From: Spirochaetes bacterium GWF1_49_6
GTDB taxonomy: Bacteria > Spirochaetota > Brevinematia > Brevinematales > GWF1-51-8
NCBI GenBank assembly: GCA_001829395.1
Contig: MIBD01000028.1
Span: 2,445-13,571 of the forward strand
Direction: 5' to 3'
Length of the DNA: 11,127 nucleotides
Position 1 is the stretch's first letter; the number at the start of each line of letters is the position of its first letter. The position numbers and the translations under genes are program-made. The notes below the pieces were generated by a model that was not told the origin of the DNA, ran no database searches, and saw only the letters and a list, made by a program, of their open reading frames with translations. Positions 4,877 to 11,127 of the stretch are shown in pieces.

Positions 4877-7057
4877 ATGGTGAAATATCGGGTTGCGGGT
4901 ATTAGTCTGTTTTTATTATTATCCTCCTGTTCGTTCGTGGAAGATTTGTTTCGTCCTTCGGATATCGACCAGATGATCCGTGAGGAATGGGGCGATATCG
5001 TGTTCAGTTCGGCGGCATGCAATCCCACATTTTTCCTATCCGGCACCAATCAATCTGTTAGTATCATTTGTAAAATATCATCGAAGGAACAGATCCTCGA
5101 GGTCAAGGCGAACCTGACGGAACTCGGCGGAACCGAGTTCAAGCTTAACCCCGATTATACCCGTACCGAATGGAGTGCGTTGACATTCGCCGCGCCCGGC
5201 AGTATGGGTATCAAGAGTATTTACCTGATCGCCCTGAACAGTAAGGGGATCGTTAAAACGAACAAGCTATCCGTAACCGTATCTACCAATGAAAGTATTA
5301 TCTACGTCTCCCTTTCGGGAAGCGACCAGAATATCGGGACATTGAAGGGCGCGCCGGTGAAATCATTCGCCGCCGCTATCAGTCTGACAAAGTCGTTGGG
5401 AATTCCCGTTATCTATATCGCCGGGGGTAATTACAGCGAGGTCTACAGCGTGCTCTATGTGAACCTGCGGCTCGAGAACGTAACAAATTTATCGCTCTAC
5501 GGCGGATGGAATCAGGATTTCACCGCGCGGGATATATCGATATACCCGACTGTTATCGATAAGGTAAATAACCCGAACACCGGTATCGCGGTTATCAGGA
5601 GCGAGGGTATTCTGCTTGACGGCCTGACAGTGAAGGGGTATGATGTCGCGGACGACATATTGAATATGTTCCTGACACGGGGCGGGGGAATTCTAGCGAG
5701 GGAATCCACGTTGACCCTCCGGGATGTGAAGGTTATCGGATGCGAGGCGGTCGGCGGCGGAGGTATGCTGATTAACCAGTCCGCGGTATTTATGACTAAC
5801 GTGAAATTTATCAGCAACTCGGCGACAATCGGCGGGGGAATCTATATATTCCAGTCCGACCCCCAGATCGCGGGATGCGAATTTAATTATACTCTCGCGG
5901 GCGGCGCGATGTTTGTCACTAACGAATCCAACCCGTATATCACGAACTGCTCTTTTAGTTATAACACCAGCGGAAACCCCGGCGGGGCGATCTGTTATGT
6001 GCAATCGTTTATCAATCTTTACGATTGCATGTTCGCGAATAATTCCAGCGCCGGGTCGGGAGGGGCGGTTTTCATGTATATTTGCTCTAATGGCGTGTTC
6101 TACGGGAATACGTTCGCAAATAATTACTGTCAAAACATCACGGTCTTATACGGCGGGGCTGTCGGGATGAAAAACTGCCCGCACACGATTGAATTTTATC
6201 ATAATTATTTTTCCGGGAATATATGCGGTTCCGGGAGCGGAGGAGCGATTTCGGCTACGAACTGTAAATCTTTGATAATAGCCGACAACTCCTTCTACGG
6301 GAATAACGCGGTGAACGACAATGTCTATCATATGGGCGGCGCGATGCATTTTATCTACAGTGAGTATTCTGTTCTGCGAAACGGCTTTACCAATAATGGT
6401 GTGCTGAACTATAATGCAAGTTTATTCGGGGGAGCGTTCGGCGCGGAATACAGCAAGGGTCTGATAATGGGGAATATTCTATACGGAAATCAGGTTACTT
6501 CTTATGGCGGCGCTCTTTACTTGAAATTCTGCTCCAACTTTATTGTGAGCAACAGGATAATCAATAATAAAGCAAGCAGTTATGACGGCGGGGGTTTATG
6601 GGCAAACAGTTCGTTTATAAAAATGCAGGATAATCTTTGGATCAGTAATTATTCGAGCGGAAGCGGTATTTACGGGGGCGGGGCATGCGCGTTCCTTTCC
6701 TGCATCACCACAAATGTCGGCGATATCTTTATCGGGTGCTGGTCGGGCGGTAATGTCAGCTCTATCGTAAAAATCGACGGGGCATGGGATTGGGTTCGCG
6801 GATGCACGTTTATATCGAACCTGTTCGTACTCGATTACGGTCATTCATCGGTAAACGCCGGGATATTCGAGTCCGCGGGGTACGGGAATACCAACACAAT
6901 GGTCGCGAATGTTTTCGCGACTAATACGATGGATTTCCTGCTAATCGCCGCGACCGGGCGGTTTATCACCAATAACGACGATATAGATAATATAAATGAT
7001 TACACGGCGCTTAAAAATTACCCGAACAGCACGAATAACCGTGTGACGAACTGGTAG
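4877..7057 (+). CDS. Beta-helix lipoprotein with Pmp-like GGA/FxxN repeats (copy 1)
   Basis: The 726-residue product has a lipoprotein signal ending LLLSSC (Cys18). Residues about 35-136 form an Ig-like or other beta domain shared with the next gene. IYVSLSGSD (142-150), a DUF1565-like opening, leads into a right-handed parallel beta-helix. The motif YGGWNQDF...YPTVID (208-228) recurs in the next gene. Thirteen coils follow, each with a GG(A/G)x motif, at about 269, 294, 319, 342, 369, 395, 426, 455, 487, 518, 544, 571 and 601, spaced 23-32 residues. FxxN motifs occur at 311, 360, 386, 413, 445, 473, 504 and 645. GGA(I/V/L) with FxxN is the hallmark of chlamydial polymorphic membrane proteins, but there is no C-terminal autotransporter barrel. 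About 17 cysteines remain after processing. The likely place is the outer membrane or cell surface, as an adhesin or glycan-binding protein. GAGGGGG lies three bases from ATG and six from GTG at 4880, so GTG may be the true start. Confidence 0.92.
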   Translation: MVKYRVAGISLFLLLSSCSFVEDLFRPSDIDQMIREEWGDIVFSSAACNPTFFLSGTNQSVSIICKISSKEQILEVKANLTELGGTEFKLNPDYTRTEWSALTFAAPGSMGIKSIYLIALNSKGIVKTNKLSVTVSTNESIIYVSLSGSDQNIGTLKGAPVKSFAAAISLTKSLGIPVIYIAGGNYSEVYSVLYVNLRLENVTNLSLYGGWNQDFTARDISIYPTVIDKVNNPNTGIAVIRSEGILLDGLTVKGYDVADDILNMFLTRGGGILARESTLTLRDVKVIGCEAVGGGGMLINQSAVFMTNVKFISNSATIGGGIYIFQSDPQIAGCEFNYTLAGGAMFVTNESNPYITNCSFSYNTSGNPGGAICYVQSFINLYDCMFANNSSAGSGGAVFMYICSNGVFYGNTFANNYCQNITVLYGGAVGMKNCPHTIEFYHNYFSGNICGSGSGGAISATNCKSLIIADNSFYGNNAVNDNVYHMGGAMHFIYSEYSVLRNGFTNNGVLNYNASLFGGAFGAEYSKGLIMGNILYGNQVTSYGGALYLKFCSNFIVSNRIINNKASSYDGGGLWANSSFIKMQDNLWISNYSSGSGIYGGGACAFLSCITTNVGDIFIGCWSGGNVSSIVKIDGAWDWVRGCTFISNLFVLDYGHSSVNAGIFESAGYGNTNTMVANVFATNTMDFLLIAATGRFITNNDDIDNINDYTALKNYPNSTNNRVTNW

Positions 7058-7067
7058 GGGGGCGAAT

Positions 7068-8792
7068 ATGAAAAAAATCATCATCTTTCTCATAGCGGCG
7101 GTATTTGTTTCGTGCGACATGTTCCATAATACCGATATCGGGAATATGCTCGAAACCGCGCAGGGCACGATTGTTTTCAACTGGGCGGCGGTGAACCCCG
7201 ATCTTTATTCGGTGAAGACCTATACCAATCTCACATTAACGGCGAAGGTCACCGGGACGGACGCGAAAATCGTATCGGTCGAGGCCGATTTGACGCCGGT
7301 CGGTATGGGTATCCTCAGTCTGGAACAGTCCGGGGATATATGGTCGAATCAGGTGTGGGTCAAGACGGTCACCCCCGGGAATTTCACGATCGTATTCAAC
7401 GCGGTCAACGAGTACGGGAAGTCGGTGCAATTCAGCAATAATATCCGTGTCTTCCAGAACGAAGCGATCTATGTCGCGGGATGGGGCGACGATACCAATT
7501 CCGGGATAACCAATAGTTCGCCGGTGAGGACAATCCTGAAGGCTGCGCAGCTCTACGAACTGAACGGCGCCGGGGAAATCCGTGTCGCGACGGGGGTATA
7601 CGACGACTATTTCAATAATTACTGCGTACTGATGAAGGCGGGAATGATTATCCACGGCGGGTACGATGATACGTTTGCGGTCAATGACCCCGCGCTGTAC
7701 CCGACGAAGATCGACGGGTTATCCGGTAATGTCCTTCATGTCATAGTCGCGGTGGACGGCGGGAAGTGTACATTGGACGGGTTGATTATCAGCCGGGGTA
7801 TCGCTAACGACGACTTCCTGTTCGGGAAGCACGGCGGGGGCGTCCTTGTTCTGGGTACCGAAATGGTGATAAAGAACTGTATTATAGAAAGCAACTATGC
7901 GCTTCAATGCGGCGGCGGGATATATGTGATGAGCGGGTCGGTGACTATCTCGAATACCCTGTTCCGGCAGAATATCGCGATGTCCCAGGGCGGCGCGTGC
8001 TTCCTGTACGATGTGGCTATGGCGGATATCGACACTGTGATGATTACGAATACCTACGCCGAGAGCGGCGGGGGGATATACGGGAAGAATGTCGCGTTGT
8101 TTACGATGGATAATTCGGTGATAGCGGACGTGACCTCCAAGAAATCCGGCGGGAGTCTCTATCTTGAGAACGGGTCGTTTACCCTGGGTAATTCCATCCT
8201 TCATTCGTGTTCTCTTTTTAATGGGACAGAGGGTATCGATATTTTCGGGGGGACGGCATTTTTCGCAAGCGGAATTTTAAGTATGAAGAATTGCGTATTC
8301 AGTAATAATAGTTCCAGCAATACCGTGGATCAGGTTTCCATACGCGGCTGTGGATTATACCTGTCAGCGATAACCAACTTTTCGATCATCCAATCGAAAT
8401 TCTATAAAAACACCTGCTATTCCTTTTACGGTTCGCAGGGCGGAGCGATAATGTTAGGGGGGCAATGCTGGGGGAAAATAATCAGCAATCAGATTTCCAT
8501 GAACTCGAACTCCTCTACATATAATTATGGAGGCTCGGGAATCCAGATGGATTTCTCCGTGACCCCGATGATTATCGATTATAATCTATTCGATGCGAAT
8601 TACCCGGGAAACATATACGAAGGGTACATTACATCCCAACCCACCTCTTTGAAGTTCAATAGGTTTTTAAATACGACGATACTCTATTATGATTATACAG
8701 CCTATGATATTACATCCATTTCCGCGCTGAATTCGCTGGATGAGAACGGGTATAATCCCGCCGGAAGCGTGTCCGGCAATACGACAAATTAA
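7068..8792 (+). CDS. Beta-helix lipoprotein, paralogue of its neighbour (copy 2)
   Basis: The 574-residue product begins MKKIIIFLIAAVFVSC, a lipoprotein signal with Cys16; Phe at -3 is slightly unusual. Residues about 27-128 match the N-terminal domain of the preceding protein: both have GxIVF..AA.NP, then KA/EA.LT..G, W, PG, A.N..G and NE.IYV at corresponding places. The motif HGGYDDTF...YPTKIDG (197-217) also corresponds. The beta-helix shows GG(G/A/S)x motifs at 256, 282, 308, 334, 361, 394, 458 and 488, with FxxN at 299, 411, 445 and 508; a coil near 427 appears to have lost its GG. It is about five coils shorter than copy 1, and ten cysteines remain after processing. It begins ten bases after the stop of copy 1, its Shine-Dalgarno (GGGGGG) overlapping that end, so the two are co-transcribed and translationally close. 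The role is likely that of the paralogue: surface binding or structure, substrate unknown. Confidence 0.92.
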   Translation: MKKIIIFLIAAVFVSCDMFHNTDIGNMLETAQGTIVFNWAAVNPDLYSVKTYTNLTLTAKVTGTDAKIVSVEADLTPVGMGILSLEQSGDIWSNQVWVKTVTPGNFTIVFNAVNEYGKSVQFSNNIRVFQNEAIYVAGWGDDTNSGITNSSPVRTILKAAQLYELNGAGEIRVATGVYDDYFNNYCVLMKAGMIIHGGYDDTFAVNDPALYPTKIDGLSGNVLHVIVAVDGGKCTLDGLIISRGIANDDFLFGKHGGGVLVLGTEMVIKNCIIESNYALQCGGGIYVMSGSVTISNTLFRQNIAMSQGGACFLYDVAMADIDTVMITNTYAESGGGIYGKNVALFTMDNSVIADVTSKKSGGSLYLENGSFTLGNSILHSCSLFNGTEGIDIFGGTAFFASGILSMKNCVFSNNSSSNTVDQVSIRGCGLYLSAITNFSIIQSKFYKNTCYSFYGSQGGAIMLGGQCWGKIISNQISMNSNSSTYNYGGSGIQMDFSVTPMIIDYNLFDANYPGNIYEGYITSQPTSLKFNRFLNTTILYYDYTAYDITSISALNSLDENGYNPAGSVSGNTTN

Positions 8793-8803
8793 AGGAGCCA
8801 ACA

Positions 8804-10174
8804 ATGAAAAAGTCTTTATTATTAATTGTCACCATTTTAATGTTTTCGGTTGCAGCGGGGTTCTCCGCCCCGTCGGCGGTGAAAACCATGATCGGCGGGT
8901 TTGTCAATCTGGGGGATAAGAAGCAGGATAATATCGGCGAACTGACCGCCCGTTCTCTCTACAACCTGTTCGCGAAGATTCCCGGGAGCGACCTGGTCGA
9001 ACCCAAGGATTCGCTCGAGCAGGCCAAAGCTAACGGGGTCCTTTCTATCACCAATGGGAAAGAACTCAATCTCGCGATGACCAAGCTCGCGCAGCAGACG
9101 GGCGCGGGGCTGGTGATATTCGGTGTCTATAAAGTTTCCGGCGATAAACTGACGGTGACCGTGTTCGGTATCGATGTGGTTACCGCGGAGATCAAGTTCC
9201 AGCGCGACTTTTCCGGTGCGGCGGGGATGGACGTATTCGATACGATCGACCGCATCACCGAGGAAATCGCGGGAGTCGTGCTCGGCAAGAAGATCGAGTT
9301 CGCGGCCCTGACAATCAATATCAAGGCCGATACCGCTGAATACAGGGTATATCTCAACGGTAAGTTTATCGCGAAAGCATCGAAGGCTCAGCCGTTCTCT
9401 GAGAAGGTGTTCGCCGGGGAGGAGAACGAACTCACGATGGTCAACGCGGCCAGTATGAAAGAAGCGTACCGCGAGATATTCACCCTGAAGAAGGGCGATG
9501 TGAAAAAGGTGGAGTATACCCCGTCGGGGAAAATAGTCGTCACCGTGATGAACGCCAAGGAGCCTGTCCAATTAAAGTGGAATGGCGAGAAGGTATGGGA
9601 TGTCCTGCAGGGCGAGCCGTTCCAGTTACGTAACGTCGATATCACCAAGACCCATAAACTGGAGGTCGTGAACGCGAAGGGCGACGTGCTCGGTACGATG
9701 AATATTGCGCTCGAGGAAGGGGAGAGCGCGATCGCGAATATCGATCTCGCGGTCGGCCAGCGGAAGTTCGGGATGGCGCTCAAGGGGCTCGAGGGGGGAC
9801 TGTCGCTCTCGATCGGTATCAATTATAAAATCACCCCCGATTTCAAGGCGGGATTATTCTTCGGCATTATGTTCTACCCGACCGAGGTCACTGTCGCCGG
9901 GCTGACCAGCTCGTCGATTAACAATCTCCTGAAGTTCGACCTTGAGGCTAGTTACTATTTCCTGCGTTTACAGGATTTCCCGTTATCTCTCGCCGGGACA
10001 GTATTCGGCACAGGATTCCTCATGACCAGCGGGGGTTCGTCGTTCACGGTATCGCCGGGGATAGGGCTGAAGACCGATATCGCGAATTTCTTCATCGACC
10101 TCAAGGCGCGGTACTCGTTTATCGACAGTAAAATCCACCCGATGCTGGGGGTGGGGATTTCCCTCGATTTTTAG
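8804..10174 (+). CDS. Secreted TolB-N/CsgG-like, PEGA-like and beta-barrel fusion protein
   Basis: The 456-residue product has a signal peptide (1-22, cut after GFSA). Residues about 24-160 resemble the CsgG/LpoB/TolB N-terminal fold: an early strand (VKTMIGGFVN), a long helix (ELTARSLYNLF), a 'LVEP' strand, helix LAMTKLAQQTGAGLVIFGVY and a strand-rich end with a last helix. Residues about 168-240 and 244-316 look like two PEGA-type beta domains (YRVYLNGKFIAKA; VQLKWNGEKVWDV). Residues 318-456 alternate like a small outer-membrane barrel, perhaps eight strands, and end GISLDF with a terminal Phe. It would thus sit in the outer membrane with a large periplasmic part. AAAGGAG overlaps the stop of the preceding gene, 11 bases upstream, so it is the third gene of the operon. 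It could assemble, anchor or display the two beta-helix lipoproteins; that is inference. The domain calls come from pattern, not a profile search. Confidence 0.88.
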   Translation: MKKSLLLIVTILMFSVAAGFSAPSAVKTMIGGFVNLGDKKQDNIGELTARSLYNLFAKIPGSDLVEPKDSLEQAKANGVLSITNGKELNLAMTKLAQQTGAGLVIFGVYKVSGDKLTVTVFGIDVVTAEIKFQRDFSGAAGMDVFDTIDRITEEIAGVVLGKKIEFAALTINIKADTAEYRVYLNGKFIAKASKAQPFSEKVFAGEENELTMVNAASMKEAYREIFTLKKGDVKKVEYTPSGKIVVTVMNAKEPVQLKWNGEKVWDVLQGEPFQLRNVDITKTHKLEVVNAKGDVLGTMNIALEEGESAIANIDLAVGQRKFGMALKGLEGGLSLSIGINYKITPDFKAGLFFGIMFYPTEVTVAGLTSSSINNLLKFDLEASYYFLRLQDFPLSLAGTVFGTGFLMTSGGSSFTVSPGIGLKTDIANFFIDLKARYSFIDSKIHPMLGVGISLDF

Positions 10175-10186
10175 GGGCGGATTCTC

Positions 10187-10215
10187 TTTACATCTTAGGC
10201 CGGCGGACTTATAAT
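10187..10215 (+). promoter_or_regulatory. Strong sigma70-type promoter for the DUF4340 gene
   Basis: TTTACA (10187-10192), exactly 17 bases, then TATAAT (10210-10215). Initiation is expected near 10222, giving a leader of about 27 bases with GGAGG at 10240-10244. No terminator hairpin separates it from the preceding gene, so the operon may also read through. Confidence 0.75.
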
Positions 10216-10248
10216 ATACCGTTAAATTTCGGGGGGTCCGGAGGCTGA

Positions 10249-11127
10249 ATGAAAAAGTCGCAGCAAAAATTGGTGATCAACCTTGTACTCCTTTTCGGGG
10301 CTTTGTTGATTCTCGGCGGGTTCTACCTGTTCTTCGTACAGCCCGCGAACCTGAAGAAAAAGGACTGGGGTAAGATACAGCTCCTATCCGGTGTCACGAA
10401 AAGCGATATTACCGCCCTCGACATTATGTTCACCCAGCTCTCCAACACGTTCGGAGTAGCGTTAACCAAGCTGACCAACGGGTGGAATGTCACTCATCCC
10501 TATAAAACGCTCGCGTATTCCGCCGAGGTCGAGAAGCTGATCGACGATCTGATGGCCGCGAAGAGCGACGATATACTGACGAATGTGACGTCCGATCAGT
10601 TCAAGGAGTTCGGTTTCGACAAACCTATCGATGTGATCGACGTGTATCTCGCCAACGGCAAGAAGGTCAATATCATCAACGGCGGTTTCGCGCCTGTCGA
10701 TAACTATTATTACACCATGCTCAATCACGACTCGAATAATATCTATATCGTTTATGCCTATATGTTCTCTTCGTCTGAACGTTACGCGGATATCTATATC
10801 CAGCGGAACATCTTCTCGCTGAAGGCGACCGCGGTGACCAATGTTACGATCGTGGCGATGGACGGGAAGGAGTACCGGCTCGGCTATACCGCGAACCAGT
10901 GGACGCTGGTTCAGCCGAAGAAGATGATTGTCGATAACTACGCGGTTCAGCGGAAAATTCTCGAGTTTACCGCGCTGCCGCTCGTACAGTTCGCGTCCTA
11001 CGAACGTACCCCGGAACTGATTAAACAGTACGGCCTCGATAAACCGAAGTATCTCGTGAAGCTGGTATCCTCGTTACCGGAGGACGGGACGAAGCTGGTC
11101 TATATCAGCGGGATGACCAACGGCAAC
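10249..11127 (+). CDS. DUF4340 domain protein, N-terminal part (runs off window)
   Basis: The frame is open for 293 codons from ATG at 10249 to the last base, with no stop. Residues about 8-29 (LVINLVLLFGALLILGGFY) are a single membrane anchor after a basic tail, so the rest is outside the cytoplasm. Two DUF4340-type units are visible. The first runs from NGWNVTHPYKTLAYSAEVEK at about 76 through SDQFKEFGFDKP. The second runs from NQWTLVQPKKMIVDNYAVQ at about 219 through IKQYGLDKP. The W-x-(V/L)-x-x-P opening and the (Y/F)G(L/F)DKP signature are typical of the family. DUF4340 proteins are commonly encoded with a gliding-type ABC transporter (GldF/GldG-like permease and ATPase) and are thought to act at the envelope; their exact role is not established. 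No transporter gene is in the window, but one could follow downstream. The start is supported by GGAGG four bases upstream. Confidence 0.92.
   Translation, partial: MKKSQQKLVINLVLLFGALLILGGFYLFFVQPANLKKKDWGKIQLLSGVTKSDITALDIMFTQLSNTFGVALTKLTNGWNVTHPYKTLAYSAEVEKLIDDLMAAKSDDILTNVTSDQFKEFGFDKPIDVIDVYLANGKKVNIINGGFAPVDNYYYTMLNHDSNNIYIVYAYMFSSSERYADIYIQRNIFSLKATAVTNVTIVAMDGKEYRLGYTANQWTLVQPKKMIVDNYAVQRKILEFTALPLVQFASYERTPELIKQYGLDKPKYLVKLVSSLPEDGTKLVYISGMTNGN

Noticed and set aside
5681..6682. DNA-level tandem repeat in the beta-helix region
   Set aside because: The repetition is at protein-motif level with irregular 23-32 residue spacing; the nucleotide sequence is not directly repeated and there is no CRISPR-like spacing.
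6684..7057. Possible autotransporter barrel at the end of the first beta-helix protein
   Set aside because: The final 120 residues lack alternating amphipathic strands and the protein ends in NRVTNW after an Asn/Asp-rich tail, with a lipobox at the other end.
8837..9571. 244-codon minus frame opposite the barrel fusion gene
   Set aside because: It is antisense to a well-supported operon gene and its translation is an Arg/His/Asp-rich mirror product.
1..11127. tRNA, rRNA, CRISPR array, insertion-sequence gene or phage gene
   Set aside because: No cloverleaf with TTCAA-type arm, rRNA core segment, regular repeat array or transposase-like protein was seen on either strand.

Overview
The window reads as chromosomal DNA of a diderm bacterium with roughly 50% G+C. 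Nearly every gene encodes an envelope protein: an outer-membrane barrel, a SPOR protein, three lipoproteins and a hybrid periplasmic/outer-membrane protein. The mix of many lipoproteins with serine-rich lipoboxes, GGA/FxxN beta-helix proteins, a TolB-N/CsgG-like protein with a C-terminal barrel and a DUF6115-like coiled-coil protein suggests Spirochaetota or a neighbouring phylum. This is inference, because no rRNA or taxonomic marker lies in the window. There are no mobile-element genes, CRISPR arrays or tRNAs that I can see.

Layout. 1-546: a probable C-terminal remnant of a decayed gene (to 134), then non-coding DNA with two copies of a GTCATTGCG..CGCAATGAC-type intergenic palindrome and two hairpins that may end transcription. 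547-1866 (minus): porin-like beta-barrel. 1867-2188: divergent regulatory region with a sigma70-type promoter for each flanking gene, a short GC palindrome, and a strong minus-strand intrinsic terminator with an adjacent hairpin; this suggests an attenuated leader or a small RNA upstream of the porin. 2189-2851 (plus): membrane-anchored coiled-coil protein, convergent with 2957-3883 (minus), a bitopic SPOR-domain protein; the two share a bidirectional terminator. 4095-4808 (plus): lipoprotein of unknown function.

4877-10174 is the most interesting part: a tight three-gene operon with 10 and 11 nt gaps. Two homologous lipoproteins (726 and 574 aa) share an N-terminal domain and a right-handed beta-helix body with chlamydial-Pmp-like GGA(I/V/L/M) and FxxN motifs. 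The third gene encodes a secreted protein with a TolB-N/CsgG-like domain, two PEGA-like beta domains and a small C-terminal beta-barrel. A working idea, by inference only, is a surface-display module: lipid-anchored beta-helix adhesins or passengers made together with an outer-membrane partner.

10249 to the window edge (plus): the N-terminal 293 residues of a DUF4340 protein with its own clear promoter. This family usually accompanies a gliding-type ABC transporter, whose genes would lie outside the window.
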